Counted from the first letter of the stretch, positions 41,867 to 50,768 are shown. The stretch: DNA of 57,750 bases from Ferruginibacter sp. (GCA_014379905.1 JACMKX010000001.1:1-57750), one strand, 5' to 3'. The notes: generated from the letters alone by a model not told the origin. Made by a program: numbers and translations.

Positions 41867-42712
41867 TTATACCTCCACCAGTTGCATATTATTCACCGCC
41901 TGTTGCAAAAAATTGGGAATGATGTGGGCGTAGGTGTGAAGAATTTTATCAGGGTCGTTTAATTGCTCGATCATGGAAGCCCATTTTTCTTCGCCATGAT
42001 TTTCTATTACCGTCTTTTTCCTGTCAGGAGTTTGCAGGTGCATACTCATGCCGATGGCATCTGCTTCCGGATGAAACTGTGTGCCGATCATATTTTCATT
42101 GAAACGGATAGCCATAATGGCTCTTTCCAGGGGAATATGCGGGCGGTTTTTTTCTATGGCTAAAATAGAAGCACCCATTGATCTTAGTTTGTTATGATCC
42201 GGTTGCGTAACCTGGAAATCCCTGCTGTCAACTGCATAAAACGGATCGTGCAACCCTGCAAAAATGGGTTCGTTTATAGCATTCTGTAAATAATGAACCG
42301 GGAAAACGCCGAAAGAAGTGCTGCGCCTTTTGGTTACTTCGGCCACTTTATAATGCCTGCACACCAATTGAAAGGAATGGCATATAAACAATACCTGTTT
42401 TTTAATAACATTGGAATCGTTGTTATTATAAGATTCTACTGTTTTCAGCCAGCCAAAATAGGCCGCTTCCCACTCGCTGCCTTCACTTTCCAGGGGGCTA
42501 CCCGGGCCGCCGGTACTGATGTATACATCATAATTAAGATCGGGAACCTGCTTTTTTAACCTTACTTCAAACTCATCTTTATGCAGTTCAATATTATTAA
42601 GATCTGCAAACTGGTTCAGCAATTCACGGATGCATCGCATGCCCTGGTTATCGAACCCTTCATACAAATCTAAAATTGCTACCCTTAACATCGGTTTTTC
42701 ATTCCAAATCAT
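41867..42712 (-). CDS. Class I glutamine amidotransferase (GMP-synthase-like)
   Basis: 281 residues. Nucleophile elbow LFICHSFQLVCRHY with the catalytic Cys, and a GTQFHPEADAIG block with catalytic His and Glu, so the triad is complete. Other conserved parts are VYISTGGPGSPLESEGS and RSTSFGVFPVHYL. It hydrolyses glutamine to supply ammonia. A GATase without its own synthetase domain needs a partner, and the ATP-grasp gene 111 bp downstream on the same strand is the obvious candidate. Upstream are repeats and the divergent rimO gene. Confidence 0.87.
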   Translation of the reverse strand: MIWNEKPMLRVAILDLYEGFDNQGMRCIRELLNQFADLNNIELHKDEFEVRLKKQVPDLNYDVYISTGGPGSPLESEGSEWEAAYFGWLKTVESYNNNDSNVIKKQVLFICHSFQLVCRHYKVAEVTKRRSTSFGVFPVHYLQNAINEPIFAGLHDPFYAVDSRDFQVTQPDHNKLRSMGASILAIEKNRPHIPLERAIMAIRFNENMIGTQFHPEADAIGMSMHLQTPDRKKTVIENHGEEKWASMIEQLNDPDKILHTYAHIIPNFLQQAVNNMQLVEV

Positions 42713-42806
42713 GCCTCAAAAATAACAATTTTTTAAAACAGTAACAGCCGAAGTTATCACAATGTTTCCACGTGCAGGGGATAAATAGTTGCGCCGGATG
42801 GTTTAT

Positions 42807-42915
42807 AGTTCATGGTTCATAGCTGATAGGGACATTAAATAGATGAATTGTTTCTAAAATGAAACCATTTTAACATTTAGGCCTTGCTATGAACTATTTG
42901 CTATGAACCATGAAC
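42807..42915. repeat. Intergenic inverted repeat of GTTCATGG units
   Basis: AGTTCATGGTTCATAGC (left, 42808-42824) and GCTATGAACCATGAACT (right, about 42900-42916) are a perfect 17-bp inverted pair, separated by about 75 bp that include TTCTAAAATGAAACC. It is between the divergent amidotransferase and rimO genes. Same family as 33582-33726. Confidence 0.65.
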
Positions 42916-42928
42916 TGCCTTTATTCAC

Positions 42929-42936
42929 TACCTTTG
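42929..42936 (+). promoter_or_regulatory. TACCTTTG promoter box of rimO
   Basis: Exact TAnnTTTG match, 12 bp before the ATG at 42949. It supports that ATG rather than the one at 42910, which lies upstream of the box. Confidence 0.6.
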
Positions 42937-42948
42937 CCGCCACAAATT

Positions 42949-44259
42949 ATGAAGACAAAAACCATTAAAAAAGACAAGGTTAACATCATTACACTGGGTT
43001 GCAGTAAAAATATGGTAGATAGCGAGGTGTTGAGCGGGCAATTACTGGCCAATGATATCGATACTGTGCATGAAAGCGGCAAAAGAGATCATAATATTGT
43101 TATCATTAATACATGTGGATTTATTGAAAAGGCGAAAGAAGAAAGTATCAATACGATCCTCGATCATGTGGAACTAAAAAAACGGGGCAAACTGGATAAA
43201 GTATACGTAACCGGATGCCTGAGCGAACGTTACCGCAATAATTTAGAAGAAGAGATTCCTGAAGTGGATGCATTTTTCGGTACTATGGAATTACCCATGA
43301 TCCTCAAACAATTTGAAGCCGATTACAAAGCCGACCTCATGGGCGAACGATTACTCGCCACCCCACAGCATTACGCCTACATGAAAATAAGCGAAGGCTG
43401 CAACCGCACCTGTTCTTTTTGCGCCATTCCATTAATGCGGGGCAACCATGTGAGCCGGCCCATAGAATCCCTGGTAGATGAAGCCAGGCGGCTCGTTGAC
43501 CGTGGTGTAAAAGAAGTAATGTTGATTGCCCAGGAGCTCACTTATTACGGTTTGGATATTTACAAAAAAAGAGAACTGCCTAAACTGATGAACGCCCTTG
43601 CGGATGTAAAAGGCCTGGAATGGATAAGATTGCATTATGCTTACCCTTCCAAATTTCCATTGGATATCATTGATGTGATGAAAGAGCGGGATAATATTTG
43701 CAATTACCTGGATATGCCTTTGCAGCACGCAAGCAACAATATGCTTAAAGCCATGAAACGCCAGATAACCAGGGAAGATATGGAAGAGCTGGTAGTCAAT
43801 ATCAGGGAACGCATACCCGGTATTTGTTTGCGTACTACATTGATCGCCGGCTTCCCGGGTGAAACGAGGGATGATGTGGAGGAGCTAAAAACCTTCCTGC
43901 AAAAAATGCGTTTCGACAGGGTCGGAACATTTACTTACAGTCATGAAGAAGATACCAGCGCACATGACCTGGTTGACAATATTTCACCAGAAGAAAAAGA
44001 AGAACGGGCACAGGAAATTATGGAAGTGCAGCAGGAAATTTCCCTGGAAAAAAATGAAGAGAAAATAGGGCAGACATTTAAGGTCATCATTGATAAAAAA
44101 GAATCGGGGCGCTACCTGGGCCGCACAGAATTTGACAGCGTGGAAGTAGACAATGAAGTGATCATTAACAGTACAAAAAAATTACCCATTGGCCAGTTTG
44201 TGAATGTGAAGATAACGAAGGCATATGATTATGACCTGGAGGGGGAAGTAGCCTCCTAA
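42949..44259 (+). CDS. rimO: Ribosomal protein S12 methylthiotransferase RimO
   Basis: 436 residues from the ATG at 42949, chosen because the promoter box TACCTTTG precedes it. Radical-SAM enzyme that adds a methylthio group to Asp of ribosomal protein S12. The N-terminal MTTase domain has NIITLGCSKNMVDSE and INTCGFIEKAKEESIN. The radical-SAM motif is GCNRTCSFCAIP (CxxxCxxC), followed by LRTTLIAGFPGET and a C-terminal TRAM domain (GQTFKVIIDKKESGRYLGRT). All motifs are complete. Confidence 0.97.
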   Translation: MKTKTIKKDKVNIITLGCSKNMVDSEVLSGQLLANDIDTVHESGKRDHNIVIINTCGFIEKAKEESINTILDHVELKKRGKLDKVYVTGCLSERYRNNLEEEIPEVDAFFGTMELPMILKQFEADYKADLMGERLLATPQHYAYMKISEGCNRTCSFCAIPLMRGNHVSRPIESLVDEARRLVDRGVKEVMLIAQELTYYGLDIYKKRELPKLMNALADVKGLEWIRLHYAYPSKFPLDIIDVMKERDNICNYLDMPLQHASNNMLKAMKRQITREDMEELVVNIRERIPGICLRTTLIAGFPGETRDDVEELKTFLQKMRFDRVGTFTYSHEEDTSAHDLVDNISPEEKEERAQEIMEVQQEISLEKNEEKIGQTFKVIIDKKESGRYLGRTEFDSVEVDNEVIINSTKKLPIGQFVNVKITKAYDYDLEGEVAS

Positions 44260-44260
44260 A

Positions 44261-44280
44261 TCCCCCAGGGGGGACTTTTA
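44261..44280 (+). terminator. TCCCCC/GGGGGA hairpin after rimO
   Basis: TCCCCCAGGGGGGACTTTTA: a short, very GC-rich hairpin followed by T, 2 bp after the rimO stop. It works as a terminator and has the form of a common Bacteroidota intergenic phrase. Confidence 0.6.
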
Positions 44281-44315
44281 TTGAAGCGAAGAATGAAGCA
44301 GGTTAAATTTTCAAG

Positions 44316-44795
44316 ATGAAATTTTTTTTATTAGTTGCAGGAATGTTGTTGACTTGTTTTGTTGTTACAGCACAGGATAAGGAAAAGCTTGTGGGTAAAT
44401 GGAAAATAATTGTTATGTATGATTCAAATATGCATTTTGATGTTAAGAAAGATTCGTTGTATCTAAAGAATGATCCCAAAACCAAAAAGCAGCCGGCTTC
44501 AATATATAACCAGGCAAGGGCCATGATGAAAGAACTTTATATGGGTGCCTATATTGAATTGAAAGCGAATATGGAATACGAAGAAGGTTCTGGTATACAG
44601 GGAGTACGGAAAGGAGCTTATATCGTAGATGAGGTGAATAAGATCATCATTATCAAAAGAGAAAGAAAAAGTAAAGCAACAGGTGAACTAACCATAAAAG
44701 AAGAAAAAATACCTTATTACTTCAAAGCTGAAAGACTGGTATTTGTATCAAAGAGTGAAGATGATGGCCCTACTGTTGAATTTGAGAAGCAATAG
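44316..44795 (+). CDS. Secreted lipocalin-like protein
   Basis: 159 residues. Signal peptide with a possible lipobox-like LLTC (residues about 12-15) or cleavage at VTAQ. Then KLVGKWKIIVMYDSN, the usual first strand of lipocalin-like domains, and further strands (MGAYIELKANMEYEEGSG, KGAYIVDEVNKIIIIKRERK, IPYYFKAERLVFVSKSEDDG). The ligand is unknown. It lies between rimO and bshC on the same strand. Gaps of 56 and 25 bp leave open whether it is an operon. Confidence 0.75.
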   Translation: MKFFLLVAGMLLTCFVVTAQDKEKLVGKWKIIVMYDSNMHFDVKKDSLYLKNDPKTKKQPASIYNQARAMMKELYMGAYIELKANMEYEEGSGIQGVRKGAYIVDEVNKIIIIKRERKSKATGELTIKEEKIPYYFKAERLVFVSKSEDDGPTVEFEKQ

Positions 44796-44820
44796 AAAAT
44801 TTAAATGAATAATTAACTGC

Positions 44821-46413
44821 ATGCCATTTAGCGCTACATATTTATCTTACCGCCAGACTAACAGTTTTTCAGCCATTGCATTGGATTACACTGATAACAA
44901 CAATTCGCTGAAATCTTTTTATAATCACAATGCTGATATTGACGGCATTAAAAATGCGATTGAACAACGAAAACAATTTCCTACAGATAGAAAATTGCTG
45001 GTTCATCATTTGAACGAACAATACAAAGGCATAGCTGTTGACGCAAAGCTGCAACACAATATCGACAGCCTGTTGCAGCAAAATACTTTTACCATTACCA
45101 CAGCCCACCAACCTAACATTTTTACAGGTCATTTATATTTTATTTATAAAATATTACATGCCATTAAAATGGCAGAAGCCCTACAACGGGAATTACCCGG
45201 TAACAATTTTGTACCCGTATATTACATGGGCAGCGAAGATGCCGACCTGGAAGAACTGGGCGAAGTGTTTATTAACGGCCAGCATTACCGTTGGCAAACC
45301 AATCAAACAGGTGCTGTGGGCAGGATGAAAATTGATAGCGCATTTATCCAACTCATTAATGCTATTGAGGGCCAGTTATTGGTGGAAGTGCATGGTAAGG
45401 AAATAATGGATGCAGTAAGGTTTGTTTACACACTGGATAAAACGATTGAGCAGGCAACTTTTGAATTTGTGCACCGCCTTTTTGCAGATTATGGATTAGT
45501 GATTTTACTGCCTGATGCAGCTGCCCTAAAACGATCTTTTCTTCCCATTATAAATAAAGAACTCAACGAACAATTTTCCAATAAAGCCGTACAAGAAACC
45601 ATGAAGGATTTTCCTGCGCAATATAAAGTGCAGGCAGCCGGAAGAGAGATCAATTTGTTTTGGCTGCAACAGGGAAGCAGGGAACGGATAGAAAGAGAAG
45701 GGGTAAGGTTTAAGGTGGAAGGAGTAAGGTTTGAGGAAGAGCAGTTTATAAAAGAAGTGGAAGCGCATCCTGAACGGATTAGTCCAAATGTAATTTTACG
45801 GCCGGTATTCCAGGAATGGATACTACCCAATATCGCTTTTATTGGCGGAGGCGGAGAGCTGGCTTACTGGCTTGAATTAAAAAAAGTATTTGTAGCGGCA
45901 GGTACACCTTACCCGGTATTGATATTACGGAATTCTTTCGGGATTATTCCTAAAAAGGCAGCCGTTAAAATAGCTTCGCTTGAATTGACAGCTGTTGATT
46001 TTTTTCAATCTGCAGCCAGCCTGCTACAACGGGTTGTTCAAACCAACAGCGATAATCAGCTAAATCTTACAGAAGAAAAAAATCAATTGACAGCATTGTA
46101 TAAAAAAATGCAGGCGATAGCAGGTAAGACCGATGCCAGCCTGCAGCAGCATGCAGATGCGCTGCATACGCTTGCTATTAAAAAGATCACCCAGCTGGAA
46201 AAAAAAATGTATCGTGCAGAAAAGAAAAAGTTTGAAGCACAGCAGCGACAGATTGAAAAAATAAAATCTACGCTTTATCCCAATGGAGTTTTACAGGAGA
46301 GGATCGACAACCTGTTGCCATGGTATGCAAAACATGGCAAATCATTTATTGACCTGTTGTATCAAAATTCTCTTGGGCTTGAACAACAGTTTTGTTTGCT
46401 GGAAGAGAATTAA
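44821..46413 (+). CDS. bshC: Bacillithiol biosynthesis cysteine-adding enzyme BshC
   Basis: 530 residues, normal length. It adds cysteine to glucosaminyl-malate, the last step of bacillithiol synthesis. Conserved segments: TTAHQPNIFTGHLYFIYKI, VYYMGSEDADLEELGEV, FLPIINKELNE, ILRPVFQEWILPNIAFIGGG (about 330), ELAYWLELKKVF, then the long coiled coil (about 440-490, LEKKMYRAEKKKFEAQQRQI). A 21-bp tandem duplication at 45697-45738 gives the 7-residue repeat EGVRFKV/EGVRFEE. bshA and bshB are not in the window. Confidence 0.93.
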   Translation: MPFSATYLSYRQTNSFSAIALDYTDNNNSLKSFYNHNADIDGIKNAIEQRKQFPTDRKLLVHHLNEQYKGIAVDAKLQHNIDSLLQQNTFTITTAHQPNIFTGHLYFIYKILHAIKMAEALQRELPGNNFVPVYYMGSEDADLEELGEVFINGQHYRWQTNQTGAVGRMKIDSAFIQLINAIEGQLLVEVHGKEIMDAVRFVYTLDKTIEQATFEFVHRLFADYGLVILLPDAAALKRSFLPIINKELNEQFSNKAVQETMKDFPAQYKVQAAGREINLFWLQQGSRERIEREGVRFKVEGVRFEEEQFIKEVEAHPERISPNVILRPVFQEWILPNIAFIGGGGELAYWLELKKVFVAAGTPYPVLILRNSFGIIPKKAAVKIASLELTAVDFFQSAASLLQRVVQTNSDNQLNLTEEKNQLTALYKKMQAIAGKTDASLQQHADALHTLAIKKITQLEKKMYRAEKKKFEAQQRQIEKIKSTLYPNGVLQERIDNLLPWYAKHGKSFIDLLYQNSLGLEQQFCLLEEN

Positions 46414-46663
46414 GGCCTGGTATTTATTTTCACTGTCATCCTGGGCCTCTCGATTCATCATTCATACCCGATATTTTTTCTGTCACCATACCCCTGCTTC
46501 CTTTCGTTATTTCCTTCTGCTATCGTTGTTGGATAGTTCCATATTTGATTAAACGCACAGATTCATTAACTTGATGTAAGGAATGTTGCCCATTTCATCA
46601 AGGAATACCCTCATTTGCTGTAAGGGTTTTATGTAACAGGTAGCTGTTCCTTTATTTTGCTAT

Positions 46664-47698
46664 ATGATGCGCTCATCAGTTTTTAAACAGAATAAAATAT
46701 ATTTCGGCATCGCCTGGTTGCTGCTTTTTGCTACCTGGTATTTTTTGCGTGCGGATGGATATGCCAGTTCTTCGACAGCTTTTTATGTTACTGTAATTAA
46801 AATCGCAGACCTTGCATTGATGGTTTGCATTTGCAACTATGTTTTGATTCCAAAATTTTTTTATAAAAAAAAGTATGTATTATTTGTTTGTTTTTTTATG
46901 TTCTTAGTGGTACTTAGCAGTCTTGCAAAAATGAATATACTGGGGCGTATAATGAACAATGCTTTTTTGCTGGACTGGAGCCATGGATGGAAAATAAAAA
47001 TCTACGATAATATTATCCCGCATGTTTTCCTGGTAATTGCAGGCGCGGCTATCAAACTTATGATAGACTATACCGTAATGCAAAAAAGAATGCTGGACCT
47101 GGCCAGGGAAAAAGCAGAAGCAGAGCTGGAGTTTTTAAAGCAGCAGATCAACCCTCATTTTTTGTTTAACTCATTAAATACCGTTTATTTCCAGATAGAT
47201 AAAAGCAATACCGTGGCCCGCGAAACCCTTCACCAGTTCAGTGAAATGCTACGCTACCAGTTGTATGAAACCGGGGGTGCAGCTATCCCTATAGAAAAAG
47301 AAATAAAATACCTGGAAGAATATATAAGCCTGCAAAAGCTAAGAAAAGACGATCAGTATAAAGTGAATTTATCTATTGCCGAAAATGTGAAAGGTTTTTT
47401 TATTGAACCATTCTTATTGATCCCATTCGTGGAAAATTGTTTTAAACATATTTCTCATTATGCTGACCAGGAGAATTATATAAAGGTTGAGATTACCTGT
47501 GAGAACGGAGTGTTTTATTTTAGTGCCGAAAATACTGCAGAAGAAAGCATCAGCGATAAACAAGGAACCGGTATAGGGCTGGCGAATGTAAAAAGAAGAT
47601 TGGAATTACTCTATCCCGGCAGGCGTACCCTGCAAATTGAAAAGAGAGACAATAAATATTTAGTACAATTGCAATTAAAAATCAACTATCATGGATAA
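46664..47698 (+). CDS. LytS-type sensor histidine kinase
   Basis: 344 residues. About four membrane spans in the first 135 residues, then a coiled coil (LDLAREKAEAELEFLKQQ) leading to the His_kinase phosphoacceptor block QQINPHFLFNSLNTVYFQ, and an ATPase with FLLIPFVENCFKH and GIGLANVKRRLELLYP. It overlaps the downstream LytTR regulator gene by 8 bp, so the two form a coupled two-component system. The signal is unknown. Confidence 0.93.
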   Translation: MMRSSVFKQNKIYFGIAWLLLFATWYFLRADGYASSSTAFYVTVIKIADLALMVCICNYVLIPKFFYKKKYVLFVCFFMFLVVLSSLAKMNILGRIMNNAFLLDWSHGWKIKIYDNIIPHVFLVIAGAAIKLMIDYTVMQKRMLDLAREKAEAELEFLKQQINPHFLFNSLNTVYFQIDKSNTVARETLHQFSEMLRYQLYETGGAAIPIEKEIKYLEEYISLQKLRKDDQYKVNLSIAENVKGFFIEPFLLIPFVENCFKHISHYADQENYIKVEITCENGVFYFSAENTAEESISDKQGTGIGLANVKRRLELLYPGRRTLQIEKRDNKYLVQLQLKINYHG

Positions 47699-48431
47699 CG
47701 GATCTGCAAACATACGCTGCGTTATTATTGAAGATGAACCTGTAGCCCGCAAGGGACTGAGGGAATATGTGGAGGATGTGGAGTTCCTTGAATGTACCGG
47801 CGAATTTGATAGCCCGTTAAAAGCAGCTTCGCTCATCAGCACCGGTGAAACGGATCTTTTGTTGATGGATATTGAAATGCCAAAGATAACCGGCATTGAT
47901 TTTTTTAAAAGCCTGTCTCATGCCCCACCTGTTATTTTTATAACAGCGTATCCACAATATGCACTGGCCGGATTTGAAGTAAATGCACTCGATTACCTGG
48001 TTAAACCCGTTTCCTTCAACCGGTTTTTAAAAGCCGCCATGAAGGCCAGGGAATATTATGAACTCCGCCAGCAAAATAAAGCACAACAGGTGGCTGCCGC
48101 AGGTGAGGAATATTTTTTTATAAAGGCAGATAACAAACTCATAAAAATAGCCCATGATGATATTTTGTATGCAGAAGCCCTTCAGAATTATGTGGCTATT
48201 CAAACCAAACAAAAAAAATACATCAGCTATCTTACTTTTAAAGCAGTGGAAGAATATTTACCGGCAGCCTGTTTTATTAAAACGCATAAATCTTTCCTGG
48301 TGGCTGCCAATAAAATTGATAGCATTGATGGCAATGATATTAGTATCGGGAATTATCATGTACCCATCAGCCGTAATTTTAAAGAGGAAGTGATGGAGAA
48401 ACTATTGAAAGGGAAGTTTTTAAAGAGGTAA
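47691..48431 (+). CDS. LytTR-family response regulator
   Basis: 246 residues. REC domain: CVIIEDEPVARKGLREYV, phosphoacceptor Asp in LLLMDIEMPKITG, FITAYPQYALAGFEVNALDYL with the Lys in LVKPVSFNRFL. The C-terminal LytTR DNA-binding domain shows YFFIKADNKLIKIAHDDILY, YISYLTFKAVEEYL and HKSFLVAANKID. Coupled to the LytS-type kinase upstream by 8 bp overlap. Target genes are not evident. Confidence 0.94.
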   Translation: MDNGSANIRCVIIEDEPVARKGLREYVEDVEFLECTGEFDSPLKAASLISTGETDLLLMDIEMPKITGIDFFKSLSHAPPVIFITAYPQYALAGFEVNALDYLVKPVSFNRFLKAAMKAREYYELRQQNKAQQVAAAGEEYFFIKADNKLIKIAHDDILYAEALQNYVAIQTKQKKYISYLTFKAVEEYLPAACFIKTHKSFLVAANKIDSIDGNDISIGNYHVPISRNFKEEVMEKLLKGKFLKR

Positions 48432-48459
48432 AATATTTCGTTTAGCATTTTAACCAGAT

Positions 48460-49224
48460 TTAAAACTGCGCCTGCATCAGTATTCTTTTAAAAGGATAAA
48501 ATACAGGTGTTTTACTAAACTGTTGCTGCAGCCTTTGTTGGTAGGCATGTATAAAATCCTCTTTTATACCCTCTTCCATTTTTTCAATATAGGGAATGAG
48601 CGCTGTGCCCGAAACCCAGTTGTAGAGCGCATTCGTGTCGGGTAATACAAGCGGGTATATTTTTTCAAATACCATCATGGAAAGGGCACCATTTTCGAAG
48701 AGGATGGCTGTGTAGCGGTCGATATCCAATACAGGGGATATTCTTTTAAAATTTTTCAAAGCCTGTTTGTAAGGAATTTCTTCTGCCAGATCATTTAGAA
48801 TAATATTGCTGATGTTATGATGCTGTGCCGGCATTTGAATGGCCAGCTGCCCGCCCTTGTTGAGCGTTGCTATCATTGCTGGAAATAATCTCTCATGGTC
48901 ATCTACCCACTGAACCGCCGCATTGGAAAATACCAGGTCCCATTTTTCATTTTGATTGAGCTGCGCTTCAATATTACTGACTGCAAAATGTAGCTGATCA
49001 TTTTCAAGTGCAACTGCATTGCTGAGCATTTCGGCAGAGGAATCTATGCCTGTAACATTGGCGCCGGGTAAGCTGTCTGCCAGCATTTTGGTGAGTTCGC
49101 CGGTACCGCAGCCAAGGTCGATAACCACCATATTTTTTACGGGATTTACCAGCGCCAGCAGGTCATAAAATGGAGCCGCTCTTTCTGATTTAAATTGGTT
49201 GTATACACCCGGGTTCCATGCCAT
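48460..49224 (-). CDS. Class I methyltransferase, trans-aconitate methyltransferase-like
   Basis: 254 residues. The start WNPGVYNQFKSERAAPFYDL and the SAM motif VVIDLGCGTGELTKMLAD are those of trans-aconitate 2-methyltransferase (Tam). Also seen: GANVTGIDSSAEML, LVFSNAAVQWVDDHERLF and LNKGGQLAIQMPAQHHN. The C-terminus (YPFKRILMQAQF) matches too. It should methylate a small carboxylate such as trans-aconitate, though related enzymes differ in substrate. Convergent with the LytTR gene over 28 bp. Confidence 0.87.
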   Translation of the reverse strand: MAWNPGVYNQFKSERAAPFYDLLALVNPVKNMVVIDLGCGTGELTKMLADSLPGANVTGIDSSAEMLSNAVALENDQLHFAVSNIEAQLNQNEKWDLVFSNAAVQWVDDHERLFPAMIATLNKGGQLAIQMPAQHHNISNIILNDLAEEIPYKQALKNFKRISPVLDIDRYTAILFENGALSMMVFEKIYPLVLPDTNALYNWVSGTALIPYIEKMEEGIKEDFIHAYQQRLQQQFSKTPVFYPFKRILMQAQF

Positions 49225-49267
49225 GGAGTAAAGATGAAAAATTTCCAGCAGATTTGCTAAGAAGTTT

Positions 49268-49383
49268 CCCGCAGATTTTCGCAGACTGAGTAGCGCAGAT
49301 TTTCGCAGATATCATTCAGCTATTTGATTTTGTATTTCATCTGCGTAAACCTGCGTGTATTAGATCTGCGAAAATCTGCGGGC
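49268..49383. repeat. CGCAGATTTTCGCAGA inverted/direct repeat cluster
   Basis: Two direct copies of GCAGATTTTCGCAGA (about 49271 and 49296) face ATCTGCGTAAACCTGCG (about 49340) and ATCTGCGAAAATCTGCG (about 49364). It fills the 164-bp gap between the Tam-like gene and the last gene of the cytolysin operon. A related pair AGCGCAGAT/ATCTGCGCT lies at 53992-54049. Confidence 0.65.
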
Positions 49384-49388
49384 AATAG

Positions 49389-49850
49389 CTAATCAATATT
49401 CACCGGCTTCGTATGGTCATACACATTTACCGAAACAGCCTTCCCTTCCGATGTTGCTTTAATAGTAAAATTTTCTTCCCAGCCTGCATTGGTCAGGTTT
49501 ATCTCTTTCAGGATCCAGGTGCCGTTGCGGTCGGTAGTAATCGAAAAAGTACGGTTCAATCTTTTTAACGGGCCTTCTCCTTTTGAAATCTTTTCGCCTT
49601 TATAGGCTTTTTTAAAATAGGTACTGGATACCTGCAGTTTTACAAAGGCCCCGGGTCGTGCTTTGCCATAGATCTTAATTTCTCCCCTTACCTTTTGATT
49701 GTGGTTTGGGTAGATGATAGACAACCCCGGAGCAGGCCGGGAAGTTTGTATTGCTGATGTTCCGTTAACCGGTTGAACATATTCTTCAGCAATGGTAATA
49801 TTGTTTATGCTTAATATAAAGCAACCCAATATCATTAAAATATTCATCAT
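49389..49850 (-). CDS. Secreted Ig-like protein, last gene of cytolysin operon
   Basis: 153 residues. Signal peptide (MNILMILGCFILSINNITIA), then a bacterial Ig/Gmad2-like domain: PGLSIIYPNHNQKVRGEIKI, YGKARPGAFVKLQVSST, FSITTDRNGTWILKEINL, NFTIKATSEGKAVSVNVYDH. The pattern of a sugar- or adhesion-type beta-sandwich is inferred. It is 32 bp after the previous gene on the same strand, so probably the end of a five-gene operon. Confidence 0.7.
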   Translation of the reverse strand: MMNILMILGCFILSINNITIAEEYVQPVNGTSAIQTSRPAPGLSIIYPNHNQKVRGEIKIYGKARPGAFVKLQVSSTYFKKAYKGEKISKGEGPLKRLNRTFSITTDRNGTWILKEINLTNAGWEENFTIKATSEGKAVSVNVYDHTKPVNID

Positions 49851-49882
49851 TATTATTATTTTAAAGTGAGGAGAATATATCG

Positions 49883-50749
49883 TTATGGTTTTAGCCGGTA
49901 GGCTCTTTGCCAGCTTATATCAATGGCTGTAGTGGGCGTGTTGGCATCTTTTTGTTTTGTGGCAGAAACCACCAGGGCATTGTTTCGTATGTCTATAAAT
50001 CTTTCTGAAGCGCCCATAAAATACACCAGCTGCTTTGTTTCAACGGTAGGGCAGGGTGCCTGTTTGCAAATAACTATTTGTTTAATTATTGCAAGCTGGG
50101 GAACTATTTTGTACTGCGTTAACAGCTTCTTATTGCGAAAATGCCATAGTCCTGTTTTTGTATGGATCTTAATTACATCCCCTGTTTTAAAATATAGCAA
50201 ATCATTTTCTACTTTTGCAATAGTAAATGAACGCTCTGTTGGAAAAGGATCTTTAACAGCAGTTGTTTTATTTTTTTCAGTCGTTGATCTTTCCAGGTTT
50301 TCAAAATACAAGGGGTAATCGCCTTTGGTGGTTTCCACAAAATCAGCCGGCACATAACCCGCAGCTATAAAGGGTTTAAAGCCATGTTTAATAGAAAATT
50401 TTCCCGGAAATTTTGCTACCAGTTTGCAGGAGTCGTTGTAGTATTTATTACCAGCAGGCTCATTCAAATTGCAACCATTAGAAGCTTCATTACGAAATGC
50501 ATACAAGTGCTTCCCGTTGTTTAGTTTATAAATGCCTGTGTATTGTAATCCGCCGCTGTAAGAGCGAATACCTTTTTTGCCGGGTCCGCTTAATTTTTTA
50601 ATACACCCGGGAACCGGCGTGGAGTCGTTGCCGGTCTCTTTACTTTCCACTATATCAACACCTGTTGCTGTTGTATAATTGGTAAAATTTTTTATCGTAA
50701 CCAGGATGCTGAAATGCGATAACAAACAACCCATCAATATATTTTTCAT
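49883..50749 (-). CDS. Secreted protein of unknown function in cytolysin operon
   Basis: 288 residues with an N-terminal hydrophobic signal (MKNILMGCLLSHFSILVT). The rest is beta-rich with several Cys (ASNGCNL, NDSCKLVAKF, VICKQAPCPT) and SH3-like stretches (YTGIYKLNNGKHLYAFRNE, FIAAGYVPADF). I recognise no family. It is flanked by the HSxSxYxF-repeat protein and the Ig-like protein, all on the minus strand with gaps of 19 and 32 bp. Confidence 0.7.
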   Translation of the reverse strand: MKNILMGCLLSHFSILVTIKNFTNYTTATGVDIVESKETGNDSTPVPGCIKKLSGPGKKGIRSYSGGLQYTGIYKLNNGKHLYAFRNEASNGCNLNEPAGNKYYNDSCKLVAKFPGKFSIKHGFKPFIAAGYVPADFVETTKGDYPLYFENLERSTTEKNKTTAVKDPFPTERSFTIAKVENDLLYFKTGDVIKIHTKTGLWHFRNKKLLTQYKIVPQLAIIKQIVICKQAPCPTVETKQLVYFMGASERFIDIRNNALVVSATKQKDANTPTTAIDISWQRAYRLKP

Positions 50750-50768
50750 CGTCAGTATTTTAACCTGG

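Noticed and set aside
45697..45738. bshC as a broken gene because of the duplication
   Set aside because: The 21-bp unit keeps the frame, and both flanks match BshC. The protein is full length.
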